Positions 23,437 through 33,233 of a DNA stretch of 64,000 bases are shown piece by piece; position 1 is the stretch's first letter, and every line of letters begins with the position of its first letter. The stretch spans positions 18,348 to 82,347 of the forward strand of contig NZ_VWNF01000005.1 in assembly GCF_008711175.1 (NCBI RefSeq), given 5' to 3'. A program made the translations under genes and the position numbers. The stretch is from Nesterenkonia ebinurensis (GTDB lineage: Bacteria > Actinomycetota > Actinomycetes > Actinomycetales > Micrococcaceae). The notes beneath the pieces are model-generated. The model ran no database searches. It had not been told where the DNA came from and worked only from the letters and a program-made list of their open reading frames with translations.

Positions 23437-23583
23437 TGGCCGTGCTCCGGAAACCGATCACCGGCCGGAGCACCGGAACAGTCTACATCATTCCGGCCCC
23501 CTCACACCGCACTGACTGCCCCCCTCAGAAAACCCAGGTGAGGCGGCGTCGTGTGCTAAATCCTGGGCCAGCACACACTGCCT

Positions 23584-23599
23584 GTAACCAAACCGTGAC
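23584..23599. promoter_or_regulatory. MtrA-like direct repeat upstream of the lipoprotein gene
   Basis: GTAAC (23584-23588) and GTGAC (23595-23599) repeat with an 11-base period. Actinobacterial MtrA response regulators are described as binding GTAAC-type direct repeats upstream of cell-wall genes. The match is short, so this is tentative. Confidence 0.3.
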
Positions 23600-23643
23600 T
23601 GTGTCTCGGCACGGATTTCCACAGATCCGCGCCCGCTGCTGGT

Positions 23644-23649
23644 TACCGT
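23644..23649 (+). promoter_or_regulatory. -10 box TACCGT, leaderless start at 23656
   Basis: TACCGT ends six bases before ATG 23656, with no SD in the interval. Confidence 0.55.
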
Positions 23650-23655
23650 TGCCCC

Positions 23656-24939
23656 ATGCACCTGCGCCTTCCCCTGATTGCGGGTGTGCCCGGACGAGCC
23701 TGCGCGGCTGCGCTGACTGTGGCGCTGCTGGCCGCCGGATGCACACCCAACTTCCATGCCCCTGAGCCTGCCGAGATCCAGCCGGCCAGCGCCTCCGAGG
23801 CTCTCCCTGCGGCTGTCCACAACTCCGCCGAAACCACCATGCGCGATGCCGCCACCGTGGTGGTCCATCAGGTCGCTGAGTCCCGCCCACCGGAGGAAAC
23901 CGCACCGGCAGGTCAGGTGACAGAGGACGACGCCGCCACCAGCCAAGAACCCGGAGCCGACTCTGAGCCCGCCGAGACCGACCAGGAGGCGGAGGAGGCC
24001 GCGGCAGCAGAAGAGTCCGAGCCGAAGATCTCACAGCGCCGGCAGAGCCTGGATGCATGGTCTGCCTCGCTGACCCGGGCCTATGAGTCTGCCCAGGAAC
24101 ACGAGCAGCGCCAGGCTGAGCAGGAGGCTCAGCGGCAGGCGGAAGCTGAAGCCGAAGCTGAGCAGCGCCGGCAGGCCGAAGCCGAGCGCCAGGCCGAGCA
24201 GGAGGAGCAGCCTGAACCGGAGCAGACCCAGCCTCCCGAGCCGCCGGTGCAGAATGTGCACTTCGACGGGGATCTCAACGCGCTGCTCGGTCAGCTCGCG
24301 GCTCAGCACCCGGGCCGGATCTCGATCAGCGTCCAGGAACTGGGCGGACAGAACCGCAGTGCCTCCACCGGAGCGGCAGATTCCTTCGTGACAGCCAGCA
24401 CCTACAAGATTTTTGTGGCCTACAGCATCCTCCGCGAGGTGGAGGCCGGTCTGCGCAGTTGGTCCGATCCCGTGCTCGGAGAGCGCGATCTGGCCCAGTG
24501 CTTCCACGACATGATTGTGCTCAGCGACAATCCGTGCCCGGAGAAGCTGGGCCCAGAGATCGGCTGGGGCAATATTTGGACTGATGCCTCTGCCCAGGGT
24601 GCGGCAAACACTCGCGGCGGTGAAGGCGGCATCCGCACCAATGCCCAGGATCTGACCAACTTCATGACTAATCTGGCCGCAGGAAATCTTGCGATAAACG
24701 GGCAGGGGCATGACCGGCTGCGAAATGCTCTGGGGGCGAATGTGCACCGTCAGGGAATCCCTGCCGGCTCGGCTGGCCAGGTGCTGAACAAGCCGGGATT
24801 CATCAACGGCAACCTTCATGACACCGCCATTGTGCACCACCCCTCCGGGACCTATGTGCTGACTATCCTGACCCAGGGCTCCAGCTGGTCTTCGGTGGCT
24901 GCCATCACCCGGGAGATCGAGGCTGCCCTCTACGGCTGA
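23656..24939 (+). CDS. Lipoprotein with coiled coil and class A beta-lactamase-fold serine hydrolase domain
   Basis: 427 aa. Lipobox LLAAGC puts lipidated Cys near residue 29. Residues ~60-140 are acidic and disordered; ~140-195 form a Glu/Gln/Arg-rich coiled coil (EQRQAEQEAQRQ-type repeats). The C-terminal ~220 residues carry TASTYKIF (the SxxK nucleophile motif), LSDNPC (SDN motif) and NKPGFING (KTG-like), i.e. the class A beta-lactamase/PBP-like fold. The Glu of the omega loop is not obvious, so hydrolysis of antibiotics is doubtful; a wall-anchored amidase-like or peptidoglycan-binding role is possible. Leaderless mRNA. Confidence 0.82.
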   Translation: MHLRLPLIAGVPGRACAAALTVALLAAGCTPNFHAPEPAEIQPASASEALPAAVHNSAETTMRDAATVVVHQVAESRPPEETAPAGQVTEDDAATSQEPGADSEPAETDQEAEEAAAAEESEPKISQRRQSLDAWSASLTRAYESAQEHEQRQAEQEAQRQAEAEAEAEQRRQAEAERQAEQEEQPEPEQTQPPEPPVQNVHFDGDLNALLGQLAAQHPGRISISVQELGGQNRSASTGAADSFVTASTYKIFVAYSILREVEAGLRSWSDPVLGERDLAQCFHDMIVLSDNPCPEKLGPEIGWGNIWTDASAQGAANTRGGEGGIRTNAQDLTNFMTNLAAGNLAINGQGHDRLRNALGANVHRQGIPAGSAGQVLNKPGFINGNLHDTAIVHHPSGTYVLTILTQGSSWSSVAAITREIEAALYG

Positions 24940-24978
24940 GCTGCCAGGCCAGCTACCATTGCCTTGGGCAACAATCCT

Positions 24979-25008
24979 GTAACACGATGATCGTGTAATT
25001 TCGGTAAC
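24979..25008. promoter_or_regulatory. Palindrome and GTAAC repeats upstream of the secreted CBM protein
   Basis: ACACGAT-G-ATCGTGT (24982-24996) is a perfect 7+7 palindrome. It overlaps GTAAC at 24979-24983, and GTAAC recurs at 25004-25008. The mix suggests a repressor operator and/or MtrA-type sites controlling the gene at 25047. Confidence 0.4.
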
Positions 25009-25046
25009 ACCCAGGATCACTCTGTTCACTTGATGAGGATACGGAC

Positions 25047-26828
25047 ATGCCCACAAGCTTCCGGGGCTTAACTGCTCTGCTGCTGGCCTTCTCGATGCTG
25101 TTCATCGGTCTGCTGCCAGCTGCCCAAGCAAACACTGGAACACTTGATGTCGACCGGATCACCACAGTCGCCGAGTGGAACCGAATCGCCCACGGCGAGT
25201 CCTTCGAGTTCACCTCCACCATCCATGTTTCCGGGGCCGCAGCGGAGCTGCCGGGCGAAGGTCAGGTGGAAGTCTATGAGACCGCAGACGCACAGCGCTC
25301 CACGCCACTTGGGGTCGGTGAGGTGAATGAGGACTGGACCGCGGACATCACGGTATCCGGACTGGACGTTGGCACTTACCATTTCACCTTTGTCTACACC
25401 GGAACTGACCAGTTCGCAGGTGCCGAGCACAACCGCCTGCTCTCCCATGTGGTCCATGACCCCGCAACGATGGATGCCATCTCCATCACCTCAGTAAGCG
25501 CAGAGGGACCGGTGTTCGTCGGTGATGACCTCCTGGTCGACATTATTGCCGATGTAGACGGCATCTGGCGCAGGCCGGTGCTGTTCGAGATCTACTCCGC
25601 CGATGATGTGAACTTCGAGAACCCTGTGGCGACCTATGAAGACTCCTCGATCGGCCGGAGCGGAGAGCGTGAGGCCTCCCTGACGCTCGGCAATCTCGAC
25701 CAGGGAAGCCACGAGTTCGTAGCCCGGGTAAGCAACGACGCCGGCCCGGTCGGCCGGGTGCCCATGCTCCCCGACTACACAGAGTTCAGTGTCGAGGTGC
25801 TGGCACCGGAGATCACCCCCGAGCTGAGTGTCACGAACCCCACAGGCGAAATCTGGCGCGGCGAGACGGTGACCGCCACCGTTGAGATCGTGCTGCCTGA
25901 CGGGGTTGAACCGGAGGACATCACGGTGGATGGGCGCATCGAGATTTTCCGGCCCTCTGCCTTTGCTGGTGGCCAGGAGACCATCTACTCCACCGCTGAG
26001 GTTGACGGCGAGCTGCTGGTTGAGGTTCCGTTGGACACTACGGTCGGCACTTCGTGGAACGGCAGCTTCTCCGCCGCCGTCCGCCTGGTCGAGGCCACCG
26101 ATCTGGCCGATGTATGCCTTGGATGCGGGCGCAATGAGTGGCAGATGCCCATCGAGTACACCGCCCAAGATCCCGAGATCCTGGTCACCCCCGTGGAGCA
26201 GACCGTCGCCGAGGGTGCCGACGCCGCTGTCACCCTCAGGCTGGGGCTGCCCGAGGACTATCCGCTCCCACCAGAGGACCTTGAGGGTCAGTTCGAGGTA
26301 GTCACTGGCGGAAGCCTGGAGCACGTCCTCTTTGCAAACCTCTCGGAGATGAATGAGGACTACCAGGTTGAGGTCAGCGTCCCGGCCGAGCACTTCAACG
26401 ATCCGGACTTCCCGCTGGCCGCCCGCTTCGAGGTGCGCGTGGTGGACTCGATCTACCAACGCCTGGCAGTGCAGGGGAACTGGCCTACTTTCAGCGTATG
26501 GACCGAGGCTGAGCCGGAGCACCCAGCCTGGGATGCCTCCACCGTCTACACCGGTGGGCAGATCGTGGAGTACGACGGTCGGGTCTTCGAAGCCCTGTGG
26601 TGGACCCAGAACCAGCAGCCCGGGGCTTCCCCGTACAGCGCCTGGTCCGAGATCGGTGCACCCACCGTCTGCGCGTCCGGCACCTACCCGGCCTGGGCAG
26701 CCAGCACCGAGTTCACCGGCGGGGAGACCGTGGTGTTCAACGGCACCGTCTACACCGCCAAGTGGTACAGCCGAAACCAGGAACCGGGGGACCAGTGGGG
26801 CCCCTGGGAGGAGATCGGCGACTGCTGA
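25047..26828 (+). CDS. Secreted multi-Ig-like protein with two C-terminal CBM5/12 chitin-binding modules
   Basis: 593 aa with a signal peptide (hydrophobic ~8-28, LLPAAQA cleavage). Four beta-rich Ig-like or BIG-type repeats follow (~30-480), each ending in patterns such as FTFVYTGTD or F.V.V. The last ~105 residues hold two CBM5/12 modules: AWDASTVYTGGQIVEYDGRV with ALWWTQNQQPG, and AWAASTEFTGGETVVFNGTV with AKWYSRNQEPG, having the aromatic ligands W and Y-W. Such modules bind chitin or peptidoglycan-like sugars. No catalytic domain is visible, so it is a binding or adhesive wall protein. GAGGAT SD before ATG 25047. Confidence 0.85.
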   Translation: MPTSFRGLTALLLAFSMLFIGLLPAAQANTGTLDVDRITTVAEWNRIAHGESFEFTSTIHVSGAAAELPGEGQVEVYETADAQRSTPLGVGEVNEDWTADITVSGLDVGTYHFTFVYTGTDQFAGAEHNRLLSHVVHDPATMDAISITSVSAEGPVFVGDDLLVDIIADVDGIWRRPVLFEIYSADDVNFENPVATYEDSSIGRSGEREASLTLGNLDQGSHEFVARVSNDAGPVGRVPMLPDYTEFSVEVLAPEITPELSVTNPTGEIWRGETVTATVEIVLPDGVEPEDITVDGRIEIFRPSAFAGGQETIYSTAEVDGELLVEVPLDTTVGTSWNGSFSAAVRLVEATDLADVCLGCGRNEWQMPIEYTAQDPEILVTPVEQTVAEGADAAVTLRLGLPEDYPLPPEDLEGQFEVVTGGSLEHVLFANLSEMNEDYQVEVSVPAEHFNDPDFPLAARFEVRVVDSIYQRLAVQGNWPTFSVWTEAEPEHPAWDASTVYTGGQIVEYDGRVFEALWWTQNQQPGASPYSAWSEIGAPTVCASGTYPAWAASTEFTGGETVVFNGTVYTAKWYSRNQEPGDQWGPWEEIGDC

Positions 26829-26859
26829 TCTGCCGGCTCCAGCCTGCTGCGGAACGAAC

Positions 26860-28386
26860 TCAGCGGCGTTTGCGCTTCTCGCGCACGCGCATCTGGACTT
26901 CGATAGGGGTGCCGGTGAAGTCGAAGGTCTCGCGCAGCCGGCGGGTGATGAACCGCCGGTAGCCGGGATCTAGGAACCCGGTGGTGAACAGCACGAATTT
27001 CGGCGGCCGGGTGGCGGGCTGTGTCCCGAAAAGTATCCGGGGCTGCTTGCCGCCGCGCACCGGATGCGGGTGCGCGGCCACCAGTTCGCCCAGGAACGCG
27101 TTGAGCCGGCCGGTAGGAATCCGCTGCTCCCAATTCTCCAAGGAGCGCTGCAGTGCCGGAGCCAGCTTGTCCTTGTGCCAGCCGGTCTTCGCCGAGACAT
27201 TGACCCGCGGGGCCCAGGACACATGCGCTAGGTCCCGTTCGATCTCCCGCTCCAGGTAGTAGCGGCGCTCCTCGTCCAGCAGATCCCATTTGTTATAAGC
27301 CAGCACCAGAGCCCGCCCGGCATCCAGGGCCATCTGCACAATCCGGATGTCCTGCTCACTGACCGGTTCATCAACAGCCAGCAGCACCACAGCCACCTCG
27401 GCTTTGTCCACGGCGCGCTGGGTGCGCAGCATCGCGTAGTACTCGGAGCCGGAGGCCATATGCTGCCGGCGCCGGATCCCGGCGGTGTCCACGAACCGCC
27501 ACTGCTCCCCGCCGAGGGTCACCAGCTCGTCCACCGGATCACGGGTAGTGCCGGCCACTTTGTCCACCACCACCCGGTCGGCCCCGGCCAGCTTGTTCAG
27601 CAGGGAGGACTTGCCCACATTCGGCCGGCCCACCAGGGCCACCCGGCGGGGTCCGTCCAGGGGGACCAGTCCCCTGTGCTGGGCGGTCTGAGGCAGGTGC
27701 TTCAGTGCGGCGTCGAGCAGGTCACCGGTACCGGTGCCGTGCAGTGCGGAGACCGGATAGGGTTCGCCCAGGCCCAGGTTCCACAGCGGGTAGACCTCGG
27801 ACATCTGGGCCGAGGAATCGATCTTATTGGCCGCCAGCAGCACCGGTTTCTTCTTCCGGCGCAGCATCTTCACCACGGCCTCATCCACCGCGCTGGCACC
27901 GACCAGTCCGTCGAGCACGAACACCACCGCATCGGCCTCATCCACTGCGAGCTCGGCCTGTTCAGCCACCCGTTTATGGATACCCTTGGCATCGGCCTCC
28001 CAGCCGCCGGTGTCCACCAGGGTGAAGTCGCGGCCGTTCCACTCCGCCGGATAGGAGACCCGGTCGCGGGTGACTCCGGGAACGTCCTCCACCACAGCTT
28101 CGCGGGAGCGGATGATCCGGTTGACCAGGGTGGACTTGCCCACGTTTGGCCGGCCCACAATGGCGAGCACTGGTAGGGCGGGCACATAGGGCAGTCCGGC
28201 GTCGTCCTCCTGTGTTTCCTCCAGCAGCGCGGCATCAGCATCATCGAGCTCATAGTCCTGAAGGCCGGCGCGCAGTGCGGCGGCGCGGGCCTCAGCCTCA
28301 TCCTCGGTGATCTCGGCAAGGCGAGCTGCTACCCGGTCCTCACCGGTGGGGACGTACTCCTCGCCGCCCTGGGCCTGTTGGCTCAT
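26860..28386 (-). CDS. der: Ribosome biogenesis GTPase Der (EngA)
   Basis: 508 aa from ATG 28386. Two GTPase domains: [10 protein letters not shown] (~78) with DTGGWE and NKID, then [10 protein letters not shown] (~252) with DTAGIRRRQ and NKWD, and a C-terminal KH-like domain ending in VREKRKRR. An acidic ~65-residue N-terminal extension precedes the first domain, as in other actinobacterial Der proteins. The start overlaps the cmk stop as TGATG. Acts in 50S ribosome assembly. Confidence 0.97.
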   Translation of the reverse strand: MSQQAQGGEEYVPTGEDRVAARLAEITEDEAEARAAALRAGLQDYELDDADAALLEETQEDDAGLPYVPALPVLAIVGRPNVGKSTLVNRIIRSREAVVEDVPGVTRDRVSYPAEWNGRDFTLVDTGGWEADAKGIHKRVAEQAELAVDEADAVVFVLDGLVGASAVDEAVVKMLRRKKKPVLLAANKIDSSAQMSEVYPLWNLGLGEPYPVSALHGTGTGDLLDAALKHLPQTAQHRGLVPLDGPRRVALVGRPNVGKSSLLNKLAGADRVVVDKVAGTTRDPVDELVTLGGEQWRFVDTAGIRRRQHMASGSEYYAMLRTQRAVDKAEVAVVLLAVDEPVSEQDIRIVQMALDAGRALVLAYNKWDLLDEERRYYLEREIERDLAHVSWAPRVNVSAKTGWHKDKLAPALQRSLENWEQRIPTGRLNAFLGELVAAHPHPVRGGKQPRILFGTQPATRPPKFVLFTTGFLDPGYRRFITRRLRETFDFTGTPIEVQMRVREKRKRR

Positions 28387-29129
28387 CAAGCGCCAGCTTC
28401 CCGGGCCAGCTGCACGCGGCCGATCAGCGAGTCCACGGTCTCCTCGAAGCTCAGCTCTGAGGAGTCCAGCACGGCCACCCCGTCGGCGGCCTCGGTGAAG
28501 TTCGACGCCGCGGAGTCCTTCTTATCCCGCTCCAGCACCTGACGCTTGAGCGCCTCAGCATCCTGACTGCCGCCCAGCTGGGCGCCACGGCGGCGCAGCC
28601 GGGCCTCGGCGGAGGCGGTCAGCAGCACCCGCACCTGAGCATCGGGGGCCACTACGGTAGTGATATCGCGCCCTTCGGCCACAATGAACCCCTGTGCGTC
28701 GATGATCCGGCGCTGAGCGTCCACCAGCAGGGCCCGGGCCCGGCGGTTTGTGGCCACCTCGGAGACCTTCTCGGAGATGCGCGGCTCACGGATCTCCGCG
28801 GTCACATCGGTCTCCCCCACAGTGATGGTCTGGTGCTGCGGGTCGGTGGAGATGTTCAGCGGCAGCTCCTCCACCGCTACGGCCACCGCGTCCTCATCGT
28901 CCAGGTCCACCTGCTGGTCCAGGCAGTACCAGGTGGCGGCACGGTACATGGCCCCGGTGTCCAGATAGGCGGCACCCAGCTGAGTAGCGGCAGCACGGCA
29001 GACGCTGGACTTCCCGGAGCCGGAGGGCCCGTCCACGGCGATCACCAGGCGCAGCGCCGGCTCCGCGGGGGAGCCCGTGACCGGAACCGCCTGATCTGTG
29101 TGTGTGCTCAATGCAGTACTACCTTCCAT
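28386..29129 (-). CDS. cmk: Cytidylate kinase
   Basis: 247 aa. P-loop [12 protein letters not shown] (~32-43), [26 protein letters not shown] and RREAQLGG-like RRRGAQLGG. Phosphorylates CMP and dCMP. ATG 29129 overlaps the tyrA 3' end by 22 bases; a TTG ~18 bases downstream is an alternative. Coupled to der. Confidence 0.95.
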   Translation of the reverse strand: MEGSTALSTHTDQAVPVTGSPAEPALRLVIAVDGPSGSGKSSVCRAAATQLGAAYLDTGAMYRAATWYCLDQQVDLDDEDAVAVAVEELPLNISTDPQHQTITVGETDVTAEIREPRISEKVSEVATNRRARALLVDAQRRIIDAQGFIVAEGRDITTVVAPDAQVRVLLTASAEARLRRRGAQLGGSQDAEALKRQVLERDKKDSAASNFTEAADGVAVLDSSELSFEETVDSLIGRVQLAREAGA

Positions 29130-30218
29130 CCCATCTCGGTCAGCGCTTCGGCCAGCTCATCACGGCGGCCGGGCAGCACTGACACCTCCAACATACCGAC
29201 TTGGTGGCCGGCGGAGTGCTCCATGCGCAGGTCCTCGACATTGACCCCGACTTTGGCCACATCGTTGAGCACCGCAGAGATCTGCCCGGGCCGGTCGTCA
29301 ACAATAACAGTGACCACCGCGAAGGACTGCGGCGGGGCTCCGTGCTTGCCGGGCACCCGGGCCACCCCGGCATTGCCGGCCTCGATCAGCCGGGCGATAT
29401 CAGCCTGTCCCCCAGGCACTTCAGGGTCCTCCAATGTGCCGATCAGCTGCTGAATATCCTCACGCAGCCCGTAGAGGATCTCCACTACGGGCCGGGCGTT
29501 GGCGGAGAGGATCTGCACCCACAGGTTGGGGTCGCTGGCAGCTATCCGGGTGACATCGCGCAGACCATTTCCAGACAGTGCCAGTGCACCGGCTGCTGCG
29601 TCCTGCAACCGGGAAGCCACCAGGGAAGCGGCCACCTGCGGCAGATGTGAGATCAGCGCCACCGACTCATCATGCTTAGCGGTATCCATCCGGTGCACAC
29701 TGGCCCCCAGGCTGCGCGCCAGGCTGGTGGCCGCCTCCACCGCGGCCGGGGCGCAGTACTCATGCGGGCAGATCACCCAGGGCATCGAGGTGAACAGCTC
29801 ACCGCGGGCGGCCACCGGCCCGGACTGCTCCCGCCCGGCCATCGGGTGGGTGCCCACATACCTGCTCAGGTGCTGCATGGTGAGCGGGGCGGCGTCGTCA
29901 TCTGTCTGCTTGAGCAGATCGGTGAGGATCGCCGCCTTGACCGAGGCGATATCCACTACGACGCCGCCGGGGAACCTCACCAACGCATCTGCTACCTCAG
30001 CTGCGGTCACCTCGGGCGGGGCAGCGATGACGATCAGCTCCGGATCAGGTGTGCCCTCCGGTTCCCAGACCGTGCCGGCGCCGATGTCCTGGGCGATCCG
30101 CTGGGCGGTGGGCGAGGGGTCAGAGAGGTGCACCTGGTGGCCGGCCGCCCGCAGACCGAGCCCGATACTGGCGCCCAGCAGACCGGTGCCGCGGATGAGC
30201 ACGGTGGCCTTGGCCGGT

Positions 30219-31169
<951 letters not shown>

Positions 31170-31176
31170 GCGGATC

Positions 31177-31182
31177 ATCCTA
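31177..31182 (-). promoter_or_regulatory. -10 box TAGGAT, near-leaderless start of rluB
   Basis: TAGGAT on the minus strand ends seven bases before ATG 31169. It would start the rluB-tyrA-cmk-der transcript at the start codon. Confidence 0.45.
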
Positions 31183-31200
31183 CCGGCCTTCCGCGGCGGT

Positions 31201-31270
31201 GCTTTTCATGTACTTCTTGAGTTCTCATGTACCTATAGGGCAATGATTCTCCAACAACCCCATGAAAAGC
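31201..31270. repeat. 70-bp AT-rich segment bounded by 10-bp inverted repeats
   Basis: GCTTTTCATG (31201-31210) and CATGAAAAGC (31261-31270) are perfect inverted repeats at the edges of a segment much richer in A and T than its surroundings. CATGTAC occurs twice inside. It sits upstream of the rluB promoter. It could be a miniature insertion or a regulatory structure. Confidence 0.45.
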
Positions 31271-31301
31271 GGCGGAGGCGACGACTGAGGGACCGCGGGC
31301 C

Positions 31302-31361
31302 GAGGCAACGGCAGGGCACTAGGCGGCGGCAGGCGGAGGCAGCGGCAGGGCACTAGGCGGC
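31302..31361. repeat. 26-bp direct repeat duplicating the scpB 3' end
   Basis: The 26 bases at 31302-31327 recur at 31336-31361 with one difference (GAGGCARCGGCAGGGCACTA core). The second copy includes the scpB stop codon. A local duplication just after the gene. Confidence 0.7.
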
Positions 31362-32000
31362 GTCGTGGTTGTCCAGCTCCTCGACCCCCGGCAGGTGCGG
31401 ACTGAGTTTGGGCAGCTCCTCAATCGAGTCCAGGCCCAACCGCTCCAGAAATTCTGGCGTGGTGACATACAGGGTGGCCCCGGTGACCGGGTCGGTGCCA
31501 GCGGTGTCCAATAGCCCGCGCTGGACCAGGCTGCGCACTACACCGTCCACGTTGACCCCGCGGATGGCCGCCACTGCGGAGCGTGCCACCGGCTGCCGGT
31601 AGGCAATCACGGCCAGGGTCTCTAGGGCGGCCGGGGAGAGCCGGGAGGTTTGACCGTCCAGCACGAAGACCGAGACCTGCTCGGCATAACGTGCCCGTGA
31701 GTAGTAGCGCCAGCCCCCGGCCACCTCACGCAGCTCATAGCCGCGCTGGCGGGGGGCGGGCATCGGGGCGTCACCGGGCCAGTTCTCGACAACACCGTCT
31801 GCCTCGGCACGCAGTTCGTCCAGCAGTGCCTGCACCTGATGCTGGGGCAGGTTGACCGCTGTGGCCAGCTCGGCCGGGGTCACCGGCTCCTCGGCCACCA
31901 TGAGCACTGCTTCGACAGCGGCCAGGTAGTCCTCATGGGAGACCAGGTGGGAGGATTCAGCCTCCTCCAGGGCCGGGTTGACGGTGTTGCGCTCAGTCAT
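31353..32000 (-). CDS. scpB: Segregation and condensation protein B
   Basis: 215 aa from ATG 32000, with AGGAGAG upstream; a GTG 24 bases further out is less likely. The two winged-helix domains read YLAAVEAVLMVAEEPVTPAEL and LSPAALETLAVIAYRQPVAR. Works with ScpA and the SMC complex in chromosome compaction. Overlaps the scpA 3' end by 8 bases. Confidence 0.94.
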   Translation of the reverse strand: MTERNTVNPALEEAESSHLVSHEDYLAAVEAVLMVAEEPVTPAELATAVNLPQHQVQALLDELRAEADGVVENWPGDAPMPAPRQRGYELREVAGGWRYYSRARYAEQVSVFVLDGQTSRLSPAALETLAVIAYRQPVARSAVAAIRGVNVDGVVRSLVQRGLLDTAGTDPVTGATLYVTTPEFLERLGLDSIEELPKLSPHLPGVEELDNHDAA

Positions 32001-33150
32001 CGGCACTCTCCTGACCTGGGGCACTCTCCCCCGCTACGGCGTCATTTCGCGCACGCTCCTCAATCGCCTGCCCGCATTGCGGGCAACCCTCAGTCGCCTC
32101 GGACATAGCCCCGCAAGCGCCGCATTTCGCTCGGCTCAGCTGGGTCTTGGAAGACTCGGAGCCCGCCCCGGTCTTCGCTGGGCTGAATCGGGGGTCGTTC
32201 TCATCCCATTCTGCCGCAGCCCGGTCCAGGGTGTCCTGGGAGGTTTCGGCCGGCCCGGACCAGGTGACCCTGAGCTCGCCGAGCGGTACCTGCTGGTCGA
32301 ACTCCACGGATCTATCCCGGAAGAGCTCCAGCAGTCCCAGAAAGCGGACCACCACAACCAGCCGGTTCTCCGCGTCAGCTACCAGCTCGGTGAAGGTGCA
32401 CTGGCCTGCTGCGCAGAGCTGCTGTGTCATCGCGGCCATCTCCTCACGAACGTTGACCGCATGGGCGTGCAGATGCGCCAGACCCACCTCATCCGGTTCG
32501 GCCTGCTGGCGGGCCAGAGCACGCTCAGCCAGTGCTTTGAGGTCCTCGGCGGTGGTGTTCCACACCAGTTCGGGCAGCAGATTGGCCATATCCGGATGCT
32601 GACCGGTGCGGCGGGGGAACCGGCCGGTGTTCTCGGCCGCAGCCTGGCCCATCTGCTCGGCGATCTGCTTGAACGCCTTGTACTGCAGCAGCCGGGCGAA
32701 CAGCAGGTCCCGGGCCTCCAGGGCGGCGATATCCTCCTCGGATTCCACCTGTGAGCCCGGCAGCAGCTGCACCAGCTTCATGTCCAGCAAGGTGGCTGCG
32801 ACAAACACAAAGTTGGAGGACTCGTCCAGGGCCCGCTGGGCGTCCAAGGTGCGCACATAGCTGATGAACTCATCGGTGACTTCAGCGAGGGCAACTTTGG
32901 TGACATCCAGCTGACGTTTGGCGATCAGTCCCAGCAGCAGGTCGAAGGGCCCGTCGAAGCCGTCCAGGCTGACGGTGAAGCCCGTGCGGATCTCCTCGCC
33001 GGTTTCCTCCAGCATCACGCCCGATTGAGCCGAGTGAAGACCGGAGCTGGCTCCGAGTCCTCCGAGGCGATTGCGGGGCGTGAGCGAAGCGACGCCACCG
33101 GGTTCGGTCTCCGGTACCGACGCCGTCTCCGCCAGGGAAGGTTCAGCCAC
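31993..33150 (-). CDS. scpA: Segregation and condensation protein A with repeat-derived ends and a C-terminal zinc-ribbon motif
   Basis: 385 aa from GTG 33150. The ScpA core starts near residue 57 (FTVSLDGFDGPFDLLLGLIA) and runs to ~330. The ~45-residue N-terminal extension is encoded by a repeat element (33027-33096). The C-terminal ~65 residues contain another copy of the element (32149-32189, AKTGAGSESS) followed by KCGACG and GCPQCG, a CxxC-x9-CxxC zinc-ribbon pattern not usual for ScpA. The kleisin-type core should bridge SMC heads and ScpB. Whether the ends are tolerated extras or functional is unknown. Confidence 0.92.
   Translation of the reverse strand: MAEPSLAETASVPETEPGGVASLTPRNRLGGLGASSGLHSAQSGVMLEETGEEIRTGFTVSLDGFDGPFDLLLGLIAKRQLDVTKVALAEVTDEFISYVRTLDAQRALDESSNFVFVAATLLDMKLVQLLPGSQVESEEDIAALEARDLLFARLLQYKAFKQIAEQMGQAAAENTGRFPRRTGQHPDMANLLPELVWNTTAEDLKALAERALARQQAEPDEVGLAHLHAHAVNVREEMAAMTQQLCAAGQCTFTELVADAENRLVVVVRFLGLLELFRDRSVEFDQQVPLGELRVTWSGPAETSQDTLDRAAAEWDENDPRFSPAKTGAGSESSKTQLSRAKCGACGAMSEATEGCPQCGQAIEERARNDAVAGESAPGQESADD
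32126..32189 (-). repeat. Repeat element copy C (plus short core) in the 3' end of scpA
   Basis: On the minus strand, 32189-32149 matches 33023-33063 on the plus strand with about 6 differences in 41 bases, so the two copies are inverted within one gene. A second core GAGCCGAGCGAA (32137-32126) follows after 11 bases. Confidence 0.75.
33023..33096 (+). repeat. Repeat element copy A in the 5' end of scpA
   Basis: Core GAGCCGAGTGAAG at 33027, then a tail GGCGATTGCGGGGCGTGAGC (33066-33085) and GACGCC. Matches copy B in recN over ~70 bases with a 3-base gap. Encodes the N-terminal extension of ScpA in the antisense sense. Confidence 0.75.
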
Positions 33151-33233
33151 TACGGTGTGCCCGTTCCCTCGCTTCCCGTGCTGCGCATAGCACAGTACGG
33201 GTACCCGGCTCGTTCTCTTATCCGTCGTCGCAC

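Noticed and set aside
31201..31270. Inverted-repeat segment as a CRISPR or riboswitch
   Set aside because: Single pair of inverted repeats only, no array and no known riboswitch sequence.
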